DNA of 64,000 nt from Gemmatimonas sp. (GCF_031426495.1 NZ_JANPLK010000084.1:75919-139918), one strand, 5' to 3'; counted from the first letter of the stretch, positions 52,958 through 62,506 are shown. A program made the numbers and translations. The notes: generated by a model not told the origin, from the sequence alone.

Positions 52958-55692
52958 TGGCACCCGTTCGAACCGTGCGGGCATGGTTGCTGCTCAGTGC
53001 GGCGGCGCTGCTCGCCTGTAACGGCGGAGACTCCACGGGGCCAGACGTGATCTCCGCACCGACCGGTGTCACGGTCACGCTCACCTCGCTGACATCGGTG
53101 CGGGTCGATTGGACCGCGAATCCCGCACGTGAGTCGGTACAGCGGTATACCGTGCTCAGGAATGGGTCGCCGATTCGCGACGTGACCGTGCCGACCTATA
53201 TCGATTTCGGACTGACCGAACTGCAGACGTACGTCTACACCGTGGTGGCGGTCGGCAGCGGTTCCGCCCAATCGGCGCCGTCGGCCGTGACGGCGCAGTC
53301 AACCTTCACGCTGCCCGACCTGACCGGCCCGACGATCGCGAGCTCCGTGCCCGCCGCGAATGCCACCAACGTCGCCATCACGGCACCGATCAGTGTGACG
53401 GCCAGCGAGCCGCTCGATCCGGCGACGGTGTCCAGCGAGAATGTCGTCCTGCGCGCGACGGGAACGACCGCGAGCGTGCCCGGTGTCGTCGCCTACACGG
53501 CCGGCGCGTCGTCGTTCACCTTCACGCCCTCGATCCCGCTGACGCCGAGCACCGCGTACACGTTCGACGTGTCGACGGCGTTGCGTGATCGCGCCGCCAA
53601 TCGACTCCTCGCGGCCTATCGGGTGCCATTTACTACCGCCGCGCCGATCGATGCGACCCCGCCCAGCGTCGTCGCCTTCTCACCAGTTGCGGGAGCGGTC
53701 GATGTCTCCGTCCGGACCACGGTGACGGCCACGTTCAGCGAGGCGATGAACGCCGCGACCATCAACTCGACGTCGATGACGTTGGCGCCGACGGCCGGCG
53801 GCGCGGCAGTCCCGGCGACAGTTTCGTATACGGCGGGTACGCGCACCGCGACGCTGACGCCGACGGCGCCGCTCGCGGCGTCTTCATCGTATACGGCACG
53901 CGTGACCACGGCGGCAGCAGACGCTGCCGGAAACGGATTGACGGCGGTGTCGACGTGGCAGTTTGTCACCTCGGCGCCGGTCGACGAGTCCGCGCCGACC
54001 GTCACGTTGGTCTCTCCCGCTGCCGGAGCAACCAGTGTCCCGTTGGCTGCCGTCATGGCCGTCACGTTCAGTGAAGCGATGAATCCGGCGACGATTACCG
54101 CGGCGACGGTCACCCTCACCCGTGCGCCCGGGGCGGTGCCCGTTCCCGCCGTGGTCGAATATGCCGCGGCTGCCAACCGTGCCACCCTCACGCCGGCGGC
54201 ACCGCTCACCCTAGGCGCCAACTACACCGTGACGGTGACCACCGGCGCGCGCGACGTTTCCGGCAACCCGCTGGCGTCTCCCTTCACGTCGACGTTCGCC
54301 ACGCTCGCGGCCGATGTCATTGCACCGACGGTGACCGGCACCTTCCCGTCGAGTGGCGCGGTCAACGTGAACCCCACGGCGACGCTCACCGCCACCTTTA
54401 GTGAGACGATGCAGGCGGCATCACTGACTGCCGCGGCCTTCGTGGTGCGCACCACCACGGGCGGGACGGCGGTCGCAGGATCGGTCAGCTACAACGCCGC
54501 GACGCGCACGTTATCGTTTGCACCGACCGCGCGACTGGCCGGCAACACAGGGTATACGGCAACCATTACCACGGCAGCCCTCGACTCCGCCGGCAACGCG
54601 CTCGCGGCGGCACGGGTGTTCACGTTCACCACGGCGGCGACCACCGACGACACACCGCCGCGCGTGGCGAGCTCTGTTCCGGCGGAGAACGCGGCGGGCG
54701 TCGATATCATGACGACGATCGCCGTGCGCTTTGATGAAGCGATGGACGTGACGACGATGACCAACGGTGCCGTCGTCGTGCGGGTGGCCAATACGGTCGA
54801 GTTGCTCAGCGGCAGTAGTACGTACGACTCGGGCACGAATACGCTGACGTTCCGACCAACCGCGCCCTTGGAGTATGTCACCACGTACACCGTGTCGGTG
54901 GGTGGAGGTGCACGTGATCTGGCCGGCAATCGTGTGGAGCCAAAGTCATTCAACTTCCAGACGCGGCCCGCACCGGCGCGCGTGGAGACGTTCACACCGT
55001 CCGACCGCTCCAGCGACCACGACGCCGCTACGCCCGTGTCGGTCACGTTCAGCCTGCCGATGATCTCGAGCACGATCAACGCCAGCACGTTCATCCTGCG
55101 CAGCCGCAATACCGCACTGCTGGTGCCGGGCACTGTGTCGTATAACTCCGCCACCCGCACCGCCACGTTCACGCCGTCGTCGCCGTTGGCGAACAACAGT
55201 GGCTACGTCGCCACCGTGACGACGGGGGTGACCGACGTCAACGGCCAGGCGCTCGAGGCGCAGGCGCAGTCGTGTTTCACCCCGCGGGCCGGCGCGGTGA
55301 CCGCCGTGTCGATGAGCGGCTTCTGGTCGGGTGAGTCCGCCTGCACGGATGTCCATTGGCATGTGCGCCTCGTGCAGAGTGGTAGTGCGCTCTCCCTCGA
55401 TACGACGGGTTGCGACGCGCCGGCGAACGCCGGTCGATGCCAGCTCTCAGCGCTCAATGCCGAAGGCGCGCTGGCGCTCGGTGGGCAGAGCAACGTGCGC
55501 ATTGCCTCGGTCACCGGAAGCGTGTCGGGCAACGCGGTGACCTTCACGCTGACCGGCTCGAACGGGCTCACGTTCACGTTTACAGGAGCGTTCACCAACG
55601 CCAACGGATCGCCCAATCCGTGGATCATTGGAAGCATCGGTGGCGCGACGCTCCGGCCGGTCGGAATCACGTTCGAGAAGCAGTCGCCGTAG
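52957..55692 (+). CDS. Large lipoprotein: FnIII-like domain, about six Big_5 (SbsA-type) Ig domains, C-terminal domain
   Basis: 911 residues from ATG at 52957, one base into the previous stop. Lipoprotein signal (LLACNGGDS, Cys near 21). An FnIII-like domain (APTGVTVTLTSLTSVRVDW...) is followed by a string of Big_5/SbsA Ig-like modules, each with the tell-tale TVTATFSEAMNAATI (edge strand), an Ala/Thr-rich strand and the SYTARVTTAAADAAGN-like turn. The last about 130 residues match the preceding small lipoprotein. Such proteins are long surface rods that scaffold a polymer or bind it. High Thr/Ala and repetitive sequence make the gene prone to recombination. The next gene's GTG overlaps its stop. 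Confidence 0.8.
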   Translation: MAPVRTVRAWLLLSAAALLACNGGDSTGPDVISAPTGVTVTLTSLTSVRVDWTANPARESVQRYTVLRNGSPIRDVTVPTYIDFGLTELQTYVYTVVAVGSGSAQSAPSAVTAQSTFTLPDLTGPTIASSVPAANATNVAITAPISVTASEPLDPATVSSENVVLRATGTTASVPGVVAYTAGASSFTFTPSIPLTPSTAYTFDVSTALRDRAANRLLAAYRVPFTTAAPIDATPPSVVAFSPVAGAVDVSVRTTVTATFSEAMNAATINSTSMTLAPTAGGAAVPATVSYTAGTRTATLTPTAPLAASSSYTARVTTAAADAAGNGLTAVSTWQFVTSAPVDESAPTVTLVSPAAGATSVPLAAVMAVTFSEAMNPATITAATVTLTRAPGAVPVPAVVEYAAAANRATLTPAAPLTLGANYTVTVTTGARDVSGNPLASPFTSTFATLAADVIAPTVTGTFPSSGAVNVNPTATLTATFSETMQAASLTAAAFVVRTTTGGTAVAGSVSYNAATRTLSFAPTARLAGNTGYTATITTAALDSAGNALAAARVFTFTTAATTDDTPPRVASSVPAENAAGVDIMTTIAVRFDEAMDVTTMTNGAVVVRVANTVELLSGSSTYDSGTNTLTFRPTAPLEYVTTYTVSVGGGARDLAGNRVEPKSFNFQTRPAPARVETFTPSDRSSDHDAATPVSVTFSLPMISSTINASTFILRSRNTALLVPGTVSYNSATRTATFTPSSPLANNSGYVATVTTGVTDVNGQALEAQAQSCFTPRAGAVTAVSMSGFWSGESACTDVHWHVRLVQSGSALSLDTTGCDAPANAGRCQLSALNAEGALALGGQSNVRIASVTGSVSGNAVTFTLTGSNGLTFTFTGAFTNANGSPNPWIIGSIGGATLRPVGITFEKQSP

Positions 55693-56750
55693 TGAGTGCG
55701 GCGGCGCCGTTTCTTTCGGTAGTGGTGCCGGCCTATCGCTGTGCGGCGTACCTGCAGCAGTGTTTGCGCGGCCTGCAGGCCAGCGATCTGCCGCGCGCGT
55801 CGTGGGAACTGATCGTCGTGGATGACGGCAGCCCTGACAACACCGCTGATGTCGCGCGCACCGCGGCCGATCGTGTACTGCGCGTGGCCGATGGCCCGCG
55901 TGGTCCGGCCCACGCCCGCAACATGGGTGCACGCGCCGCCACGGGTTCGGTGCTGGTGTTCATCGACGCCGACGTCGTGGTGGCGCCCCACACGCTACGC
56001 GGTTTTGCGTCGCACTTTGCGGCCGATCCGACACTCGGCGCGGCGTTCGGTGCCTACGACGACGCGCCGGCAGAAATGGATTTCATCTCGCAGTACCGCA
56101 ATCTCCTGCACCGCTACGTGCATACGCTGCATCCCGGCGAGGCCGACACGTTTTGGGCGGGCTGCGGTGCGGTGCGGCGCGACACGTTCCTCGCGGTTGG
56201 TGGGTTCGACGCCGTGCGCTATCCGCGCCCGCAGATCGAAGACATCGAGTTGGGCTATCGGCTGCGCGAGGCCGGTGCGCGCATCGTGCTCGATCCGGAG
56301 CTGCAGGGCAAACACCTCAAGCGATGGAGCTTCGGGAACATGGTGCGCACTGATCTGCGAGAGCGCGCCATTCCCTGGATGCACCTCATCCTGCGTCGCG
56401 GCGAAGCGATGCAGCGCGGACCGCTCAACCTCCGCGTGCGCGAGAAGCTATACACCATCTTCACCGCGATCGGGGTCGCGGCCACGATGGGTGCGTTTGT
56501 GTTCTGGAACAACGCCTTGGCCTACATCGGGGCATTCTGCGTGGTGGTCGTGTTGCTGGGGAACGCCGCGCTGTTGTCGTGGTTCGGCTCGCGTCGTGGT
56601 TTCTTCTTCGCTGTCGGTGTGGCGCCGCTGCGATTGCTGTACTACGCCGAGGCCGGTCTGGGTGCCGCTTGGGCGATCGTGACCCACAGACCGCAAGTCG
56701 AACCCGTCCGGCTCCCTCCGCTCGCGGCGTATGAGCAAACGGCGTCGTAA
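55692..56750 (+). CDS. GT2 glycosyltransferase with C-terminal membrane helices
   Basis: 352 residues; GTG at 55692 shares a base with the previous stop. GT-A core with FLSVVVPAYRCAAYLQQCLRGL, Asp45/Asp46 (VVDDGSPDNT), Asp92-Ala-Asp94 (VFIDADVVV) and the acceptor motif WAGCGAVRRDTFLAVGGFDAV followed by EDIELGYRLREAGARI. After residue 240 come two or three membrane helices (FTAIGVAATMGAFVFW; IGAFCVVVVLLGNAALLSW). Probably uses an undecaprenyl-linked or nascent glycan acceptor at the inner membrane. Its last codons overlap the next gene by 20 nt. Confidence 0.9.
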   Translation: MSAAAPFLSVVVPAYRCAAYLQQCLRGLQASDLPRASWELIVVDDGSPDNTADVARTAADRVLRVADGPRGPAHARNMGARAATGSVLVFIDADVVVAPHTLRGFASHFAADPTLGAAFGAYDDAPAEMDFISQYRNLLHRYVHTLHPGEADTFWAGCGAVRRDTFLAVGGFDAVRYPRPQIEDIELGYRLREAGARIVLDPELQGKHLKRWSFGNMVRTDLRERAIPWMHLILRRGEAMQRGPLNLRVREKLYTIFTAIGVAATMGAFVFWNNALAYIGAFCVVVVLLGNAALLSWFGSRRGFFFAVGVAPLRLLYYAEAGLGAAWAIVTHRPQVEPVRLPPLAAYEQTAS

Positions 56751-58950
56751 CGCGGCACCGTCACCCGACACGGGAACGTCGTCGATACCGGGAAGCGCGG
56801 CCGCGGAGTTGCCCTCGGCGGTGAACTGGGAACGGGTGTGCTTGGCACTGCTGGCCTTGGTGCCGTTGCTCGTGACGGCGTGGCAGCTGCTACCGGAGTT
56901 CACGACACCGGTGCCCGCCAGCAATGACCTGGCCTTGCACTGGCAGATGGTGCAGGGCGCGAGTCGGGAGATGGCGCACTGGCGCAATCCGCTCGATTTC
57001 TGGATGCCGCAGCTCGAGCTCGGCTACCCGCAGTTTCTGTACTACCAGAATCTTCCGCACCTCGTGGTGGCGGGCGTGCACCGCCTGCTGTTCGGGCTCG
57101 TCGAGTTGCGCACGGTGTTCGACGGCGCGCGCTATCTGCTGCTGATTGGATTACCCCTCACCGTGTACTGGTCCATGCGCCGCATGGACTTCTCGGTGCG
57201 CGCCGCGGCCATCAGTGCCGCCGCGACCACACTGTTCGCCAACCGCGATGGCTACGGCTTGGAGTACGACGGACAGCTGTGGCTCGGTCGCGGTCTCTTC
57301 ACACAATTGTGGGCCGAGCATCTGTCGTTGATCGCGATGGCAGGACTCTATCGCCTCATGCGCACGGGACGTGGGTACGCCGGCACGATTGCCGCCCTTG
57401 CCGCGCTGGCGCTGTCGCACTTCATCTGGTCGTACATGATGGCGATGACCGGCGTGTTGCTGTGCGTATTGTTGTCGACGCGTGACACGTGGAAGGCGAA
57501 CCTGCTACGTCTCATCATCGTGGGCGCGCTCGCCATGGCCATCTCGGCGTACATGCTGATTCCGTTCGCGACGAGCTCCGGCAGCTATCTCGCGATGTTT
57601 CCCGGGATCACGGCGCCTGATCTTGATGAGAGCCGTTCGCTGCTCAGCGCGCTGCAGCGCCTGGTGATCGACGAAGATCGTTGGCCGATCCTGACGGCAC
57701 TGTCGCTGACGGGCGGCGTGGCGGCGCTTGTCATGCGGACCCGTTCGGCGCGTTTTGCGCTGGTCGGTACACTCGTGTGGTTGCTGTTGTACCAGTTCCG
57801 CCCCACGGAAGTGAATTGGCTGGGGCGCGTACTGCGGTACGACGGGCATTTGGTGTACCGGTTTATCGGCATCGCCGATGTGTTCTTGCTCATGCTGATC
57901 GGCGTCGGCGGCGAGTGGATCTGGCGCGCCATGGTGGATCGGCGGGTGGGACGCGTCGACGCACCGGCAACCGCCGCGCCGCGTTCCCTCGGCGCCATGT
58001 TGGCCGCCACCGCACTGCTGCTGGCGATCCTCTCGCCGGCAATGCGCGACCGCGCCACGTTCTTCGGTCGCGACGGCCGTGCGATGACCGCCACGCGCGC
58101 CGCGTTGGCGGCCGATTCTGATCTGACCACCGTGCTCGATACGATCGCGGCGCAACCGGGCGGGCGCGCCTACATGGGCCTGGCCAGCAACGGCGGCAAG
58201 CAGTGGCGCATCGGTCCGCTCATTCGCGCCTACGACGTACTCAAGGACCGCGGACAGCCCGCCGTCGCCCCGCTGTTTCAAGGGTTGTCGCTCAACGCCG
58301 ATATGGTCGTGAGCTTCCGCGATCGTGACCCTGCACAGTACGACCTGCTCGACGTGCGCTACGTGGCCTTGCCGAGCGGTGCACCGGTGGACGGATTTAT
58401 GACGCCGCTCGCGCGCACGCCGCGCTACACGGTGTATCGCGTGGCCACGACCGGCATGGCGACCTACGGTGCGGTCGTGGAGCGACACGCCGCTGGTTCA
58501 CAGCTCGACCTGCTGCGCGGCGTGGACCAATGGAGCAAGAGTGCAGGGCCAGCGGCAAAGCAGTTCATCCGCTGGGACTTCCGCCAGCCGGGCGGCGCGT
58601 CGATGCCCACTGGTGCCTGTCCTGGCGGCGGTCGCACGCTGTCGGAGCATGCGGACGCGGGCATCATCGACCTCGTGGTTGCGTGCGATTCGCCGTCGTC
58701 GCTCATCATCAAGACGACATATCATCCCAATTGGCGCGTTACCGTGGATGGCAGGCCGGTGTCCACGTACATGGTGTCGCCGGTGTTCATCGGTATCGAT
58801 CTGCCGGCGGGGCAGCACACGATTGCGGCACGCTACACGATGGCCACTGGCAAGTGGATCCTGCTGGCGTTCGGTGCGCTGGTACTGGCGATCGTGTGCA
58901 TGGTGCGCGACCGGTTCGACGCGCTGCCGCGTCGATTCCTACCAGTCTAA
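56731..58950 (+). CDS. Large polytopic membrane protein, YfhO/PTPS_related-like
   Basis: 739 residues. A soluble Lys/Arg-rich start, then about 13 helices and a beta-rich C-terminal domain (DYHPNWRVTVDGRPVS-like segment, RGGASMPTGACPGGG, then IKTTYHPNWRVTVDG). The layout, with a charged loop ASNDLALHWQMVQGASREM and the DFWMPQLELGYPQFLYYQNLPHL block, resembles the large membrane proteins annotated as YfhO-like or 6-pyruvoyl-tetrahydropterin synthase-related (PTPS_related), which are suspected GT-C glycosyltransferases. It could act as the polymerising or final glycosylating enzyme of the cluster. Last gene of the cluster; no terminator seen before the IS3 element. Confidence 0.7.
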   Translation: MSKRRRNAAPSPDTGTSSIPGSAAAELPSAVNWERVCLALLALVPLLVTAWQLLPEFTTPVPASNDLALHWQMVQGASREMAHWRNPLDFWMPQLELGYPQFLYYQNLPHLVVAGVHRLLFGLVELRTVFDGARYLLLIGLPLTVYWSMRRMDFSVRAAAISAAATTLFANRDGYGLEYDGQLWLGRGLFTQLWAEHLSLIAMAGLYRLMRTGRGYAGTIAALAALALSHFIWSYMMAMTGVLLCVLLSTRDTWKANLLRLIIVGALAMAISAYMLIPFATSSGSYLAMFPGITAPDLDESRSLLSALQRLVIDEDRWPILTALSLTGGVAALVMRTRSARFALVGTLVWLLLYQFRPTEVNWLGRVLRYDGHLVYRFIGIADVFLLMLIGVGGEWIWRAMVDRRVGRVDAPATAAPRSLGAMLAATALLLAILSPAMRDRATFFGRDGRAMTATRAALAADSDLTTVLDTIAAQPGGRAYMGLASNGGKQWRIGPLIRAYDVLKDRGQPAVAPLFQGLSLNADMVVSFRDRDPAQYDLLDVRYVALPSGAPVDGFMTPLARTPRYTVYRVATTGMATYGAVVERHAAGSQLDLLRGVDQWSKSAGPAAKQFIRWDFRQPGGASMPTGACPGGGRTLSEHADAGIIDLVVACDSPSSLIIKTTYHPNWRVTVDGRPVSTYMVSPVFIGIDLPAGQHTIAARYTMATGKWILLAFGALVLAIVCMVRDRFDALPRRFLPV

Positions 58951-58983
58951 CGTGACGCCCTTCTGGCCGGGATTCCAGCACTG

Positions 58984-59935
58984 TGGACTTACCCCGAAAA
59001 AGTGGACGCGTAATTGAAAGGAACTACGCGGCCTTCAGTAACTGCGCTTCGTACTCCGCCGGACTGACGTACCCCAAGGTCGAGTGCCGTCGCTTCCGGT
59101 TGTACCACGTCTCGATGTACCGGAAGATGGCGCGTCGCGCCTCGTCTCGGGTGTGCCAATCGTGCGTCATCACCAGCTCGAACTCGAGCGTCGCAAAGAA
59201 GCTTTCGGCGACGGCGTTGTCATAACAGTCGCCCTTACCGCTCATGCTCGCCAGCATGCCGTGCGCCGCCAGTTCCGTACGATGCGCGGCAGACGCGTAT
59301 TGACTCCCGCGATCACTATGAAAGATCACGCCCGGCGCCGGCTGCCGTGCCTCCCGCGCCATCCGCAGCGCGCTGAGCACCAGGTCCACCTCCATGGTGT
59401 CGCGCATCGCCCACCCGATGCAGCGCCGCGAGGCGAGATCCAAGACGGTCGACAAGTACAGAAACCCTTCGCGCGTCGGGATATACGTGATGTCGCCCAC
59501 CCACACCTGATTCAGCGCCACGCCGTGGATATCGAACTGCCGGGCGAGCCGATTCGGCGCGATGGGATCGGCGTGATTTGAGTCGGTGGTGGTCACGCGA
59601 CGGCGCGTTCTCGGTCGCGCCGCCAACCCAGCCTCCTGCATCAGACGCGCGACGCGCTTGGTGCTCGTGGGCAGTCCCGCCGCGCGCAGTTCGTGGTGCA
59701 CGCGCGGAGCGCCATACGTCTCCCCGCTCTCCGCGAACGCGATCTGCACATGAGCCATCAACACGTCGTCGATCACCGCCCGCCAGCTCTCCGGTCGCCG
59801 ACGATACGCGTAGTACCCGGACACCGACACCTCCAACACGCGGCACATGAGTCGCACCGGGAACTCGTCCTCCTGACGAGCGATAACGGCGCACCTCAAC
59901 GCGACTCTTTCGCGAAGTACACCGGGGTGAGTTCA
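58984..59935 (-). mobile_element. IS3-family element missing orfA
   Basis: The element is delimited by TGGACTTACCCCG at 58984-58996 and its inverted counterpart, ending near 59935 (GGGGTGAGTTCA read on the plus strand), which share TGRACTYACCCCG. Only orfB is intact. Immediately upstream of orfB the codons ending in VYFAKESR and a TGA match the very end of an IS3 OrfA protein, and they follow the inverted repeat almost directly, so some 270 bp of orfA have been deleted. No 3- or 4-bp target duplication is apparent. It is therefore a non-autonomous or dead copy. Confidence 0.75.
59024..59899 (-). CDS. IS3-family transposase OrfB (DDE integrase)
   Basis: 291 residues; start drawn at TTG 59899, but in this family OrfB is normally made as an OrfA-OrfB fusion by -1 frameshift, so a real start is not expected. 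Helix-turn-helix entry ARQEDEFPVRLMCRVLEVSVSGYYAYRRRPE, then the rve catalytic core: Asp in VWVGDITYIPT, Asp in FHSDRGSQYAS, Glu in NAVAESFFATLE, with the Lys/Arg downstream; TWYNRKRRHSTLGYVSP ends it. All three acidic residues are present. Without OrfA it is unlikely to be expressed productively. Confidence 0.92.
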   Translation of the reverse strand: MRCAVIARQEDEFPVRLMCRVLEVSVSGYYAYRRRPESWRAVIDDVLMAHVQIAFAESGETYGAPRVHHELRAAGLPTSTKRVARLMQEAGLAARPRTRRRVTTTDSNHADPIAPNRLARQFDIHGVALNQVWVGDITYIPTREGFLYLSTVLDLASRRCIGWAMRDTMEVDLVLSALRMAREARQPAPGVIFHSDRGSQYASAAHRTELAAHGMLASMSGKGDCYDNAVAESFFATLEFELVMTHDWHTRDEARRAIFRYIETWYNRKRRHSTLGYVSPAEYEAQLLKAA

Positions 59936-59942
59936 ACCGATC

Positions 59943-59970
59943 CGTGCAACAGCTTCGGCGAGTAGTGAAC
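59943..59970 (-). repeat. Possible degenerate terminal CRISPR repeat
   Basis: Exactly one 32-nt spacer length before the first clear repeat (gap 59971-60002), the 28 bases at 59943-59970 read GTTCACT on the minus strand followed by sequence unlike the consensus (TACTCGCCGAAGC...). The first seven bases fit the repeat and the spacing is exact, so this is likely the truncated or decayed last repeat of the array, adjoining the IS3 element. Only seven matched bases support it. Confidence 0.4.
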
Positions 59971-60002
59971 GCGACGCCTACGAGGCGCTGGCGTCTCTTG
60001 AG

Positions 60003-61194
60003 TTTCTGAGCTACCTGTGCGGCAGTGAACCAGACGGACGGCGTTATTGACCGGATCACGAATTTCTGAGTTACCTGTGCGGCAGTAAACGTGTCGTCGG
60101 CCTATGCCATCACGCTCGTCATTTTCTGAGCTACCTGTGCGGCAGTGAACTTCCAGCGCTGCACGGCTTTCGCCGGCAGAGATTTCTGAGCTACCTGTGC
60201 GGCAGTGAACCGGGGCGCGCACTCACGGTGCCGCCGACGGATTTTCAGAGCTACCTGTGCGGCAGTGAACTCGCCCGATTCGCGGGCAATAGTCGCGGGC
60301 TATTTCTGAGCTACCTGTGCGGCAGTGAACCGTTCCGCAACGCCACGCTGGCGACGGTGCAATTTCTGAGCTACCTGTGCGGCAGTGAACAAATCCCACG
60401 GCTCGTACGCGTACGCCTGCTTTTTCTGAGCTACCTGTGCGGCAGTGAACATGGCCCGCGCATCCTTCCCCGCTTGGAGCATTTTCTGAGCTACCTGTGC
60501 GGCAGTGAACACTCCGAACCGGATGGTTCCGCGAGAGCCGAGTTTCTGAGCTACCTGTGCGGCAGTGAACCAAAGAGCGCGACGGCTCCGAGCATACGCA
60601 CTTTTCTGAGCTACCTGTGCGGCAGTGAACAGATCATCCCACGCTGTTCGCGCGTCGGTGAATTTCTGAGCTACCTGTGCGGCAGTGAACGACTCGTACG
60701 AGCGCATTGCCGCCGCGTATGATTTCTGAGCTACCTGTGCGGCAGTGAACTGATCTCGGATAGCGCGTGACGGTTCGGGTTCTTTCTGAGCTACCTGTGC
60801 GGCAGTGAACCACCACCAGGACGAATGCGGACACACTCGCGACTTCTGAGCTACCTGTGCGGCAGTGAACCGAGCAAACCTGACCGATCGGTCGTTTCGA
60901 GATTTCTGAGCTACCTGTGCGGCAGTGAACGTTGCGGCTGGCGGTCGGATGCGTGGCGTGGATTTCTGAGCTACCTGTGCGGCAGTGAACATTCAGGAAG
61001 TCGGGGGCGCTTCGACCACGATTTTCTGAGCTACCTGTGCGGCAGTGAACACGACCGTCATCAACTTGGGCGGCGTAATCGTTTTCTGAGCTACCTGTGC
61101 GGCAGTGAACTCGGAGATCAAGGCCAAGAAGTCGACCGGGAATTTCTGAGCTACCTGTGCGGCAGTGAACGACACGGAAGAGGCGGCCGACTCG
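60003..61194 (-). CRISPR. Type I-F CRISPR array, leader-distal segment (20 repeats)
   Basis: Twenty 28-nt repeats start at 60003 and recur every 60 nt to 61143, each followed by a 32-nt spacer; a twentieth spacer (61171-) is split by the IS256 element. On the minus strand the repeat begins GTTCACTGCC and ends GCTCAGAAA, the I-F pattern; CTGCC pairs with GGTAG around GCACA, leaving an eight-base CTCAGAAA tail that would be the crRNA 5' handle after Cas6f/Csy4 cleavage. Repeat variants cluster here: 60063 (two changes), 60243 and 60843, as expected for the old, leader-distal end. No cas gene is in the window. Confidence 0.97.
61187..61194. repeat. Left target-site duplication of the IS256 element
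   Basis: CCGACTCG (61187-61194) ends the intact left part of the interrupted spacer and is repeated at 62604-62611, immediately right of the element. An 8-bp duplication is typical for IS256-family elements. Confidence 0.9.
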
Positions 61195-61227
61195 GGGTGT
61201 GTCCCGACTTCAGTTGAAACTCGGGTG
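61195..61227. repeat. Left inverted repeat of the IS256-family element
   Basis: 33 bases, starting GGGTGTGTCCCG and ending GAAACTCGGGTG; matches the reverse complement of the right end with about seven mismatches. Confidence 0.9.
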
Positions 61228-61246
61228 AGTGCCTTGTGAAAACCGC

Positions 61247-62506
61247 TCACGCAACCGCGAGGCGGACGGGGAGTTTGCCGGTCAGCGCGCGCTGGAGCAA
61301 GGACAGGTGTTTGCATCCTTTCACGCGCCGGAAATGCTTTTCGATGTGCAAGAGCGTGGCCGCGCACCATCGCTGCTTCTGATCGCTCGTGCGCCAGCGT
61401 CCCACCCGGCGCGTTTTGGCGTCGACGCGAGCCATCACACTTTCGATGAGATTGGTGGTCTTGAAGCTGGTGCCGAGCTCGGCGAAGACGTCGAGCCGAT
61501 GCAGCGTCAGCGTGTCCTCGAGGCCCTCCTCGAGACTACGCGCCGCCGACTCGTTGAGCTTCGCCAATTCGGTCACAAGTTTTTGCAGCGCGCGCTTGGC
61601 GTCCGCGTAGGTGGCGTGTTGGTACGCCGCCTGCAGCTTGCGCCGCCAGATCACCTGCAGGGGCTTCGTCAAATAGCTGACCACGTTTTCCCGCTTGTGC
61701 CACTGGCACCGCTGCACGGGCACATCGTCGCCGAACACGTCGCGGACGGCGGCGCGCAGCCCCTTGGCCCCATCGAGCACCACCAGCAGGCCGGTGGGCG
61801 CACGGAATCCGCGCTCGATCAGCTCGCGGAGAAACGCGGCACACACGCGCTTGTTCTCGGTGGCGGTTTGCACGAGTCCCAAGACGCGCTTCTCGCCGGT
61901 GATCGTAACGCCCAACGCGATCACGACCTGATCGGCCGCGAACGACTTGCCATCGAGCAAGAGGACGAGCCACTCCGCATCATCGTGGCGCCGCTCGTGG
62001 AGCGCCTGCAGCGCCGTCGCGCTCGCGCGAATGAAGCGGCGCGAGACGCTCGACTTCGCGAGCCCAAACGCCTCGGGCACCGCCTCCGCCGCCCCCTCGT
62101 ACTCCCGACACGACACCCCGCCCAACACGCGACGAAACAAGCCCACGTCCTGCGTGCGCGGCGTTTGCAACTGCGCGTACGTCGTGAGCGCCACCTCGGT
62201 GCCGGCGCGAACGTCCCGGACCCGCGGCACGGTGATCGGTACTTTCTGGTCCAGGAGAAAGATCGAGCCCGCTTGCGAGCCCCAGCGGGCGATGCCGCCA
62301 TGGCCGTCGGCGTGGGCATACCGGGCGCCTGCTAACGCGACGACCTCCTGCTGCAGGGCGTCCTCGACCGCGCGGAGGCCCAACGGAATCAACGCCTGAA
62401 TCAGCGCCACGGCGACCGACCGGTCGTCCACCGACGCGGACGGCGGTCTCACGTCGGCCGCGGAGGAACGCTGGTGCGCGGCCGCCTTCTTTCGTACTCT
62501 TCGCAT
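61247..62506 (-). CDS. IS256-family (mutator-type) transposase
   Basis: 419 residues from ATG at 62506; a longer in-frame start at 62584 would run into the inverted repeat. The acidic catalytic residues appear in LLLDGKSFA and LVVLDGAKGLRAAV, with RCQWHKRENVVSYLTK between them and the helical insertion that follows, and a Glu in KTTNLIESVMARVDAKTRRV, the DDE triad of the mutator family. No frameshift or internal stop. The C-terminus (CKHLSLLQRALTGKLPVRLAVA) is intact. Encoded on the minus strand, the same direction in which the CRISPR array is expected to be transcribed. Confidence 0.93.
   Translation of the reverse strand: MRRVRKKAAAHQRSSAADVRPPSASVDDRSVAVALIQALIPLGLRAVEDALQQEVVALAGARYAHADGHGGIARWGSQAGSIFLLDQKVPITVPRVRDVRAGTEVALTTYAQLQTPRTQDVGLFRRVLGGVSCREYEGAAEAVPEAFGLAKSSVSRRFIRASATALQALHERRHDDAEWLVLLLDGKSFAADQVVIALGVTITGEKRVLGLVQTATENKRVCAAFLRELIERGFRAPTGLLVVLDGAKGLRAAVRDVFGDDVPVQRCQWHKRENVVSYLTKPLQVIWRRKLQAAYQHATYADAKRALQKLVTELAKLNESAARSLEEGLEDTLTLHRLDVFAELGTSFKTTNLIESVMARVDAKTRRVGRWRTSDQKQRWCAATLLHIEKHFRRVKGCKHLSLLQRALTGKLPVRLAVA

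Noticed and set aside
60228..61217. Long plus-strand frames reading FLSYLCGSE repeatedly, and minus-strand frames reading FTAAQVAQK or VHCRTGSSE (60228-60722, 60300-60992, 60825-61217).
   Set aside because: They are CRISPR repeats and spacers read as codons; the repeat length plus spacer is 60, a multiple of three, so frames stay open. No start, no family, and the repeat explains them fully.
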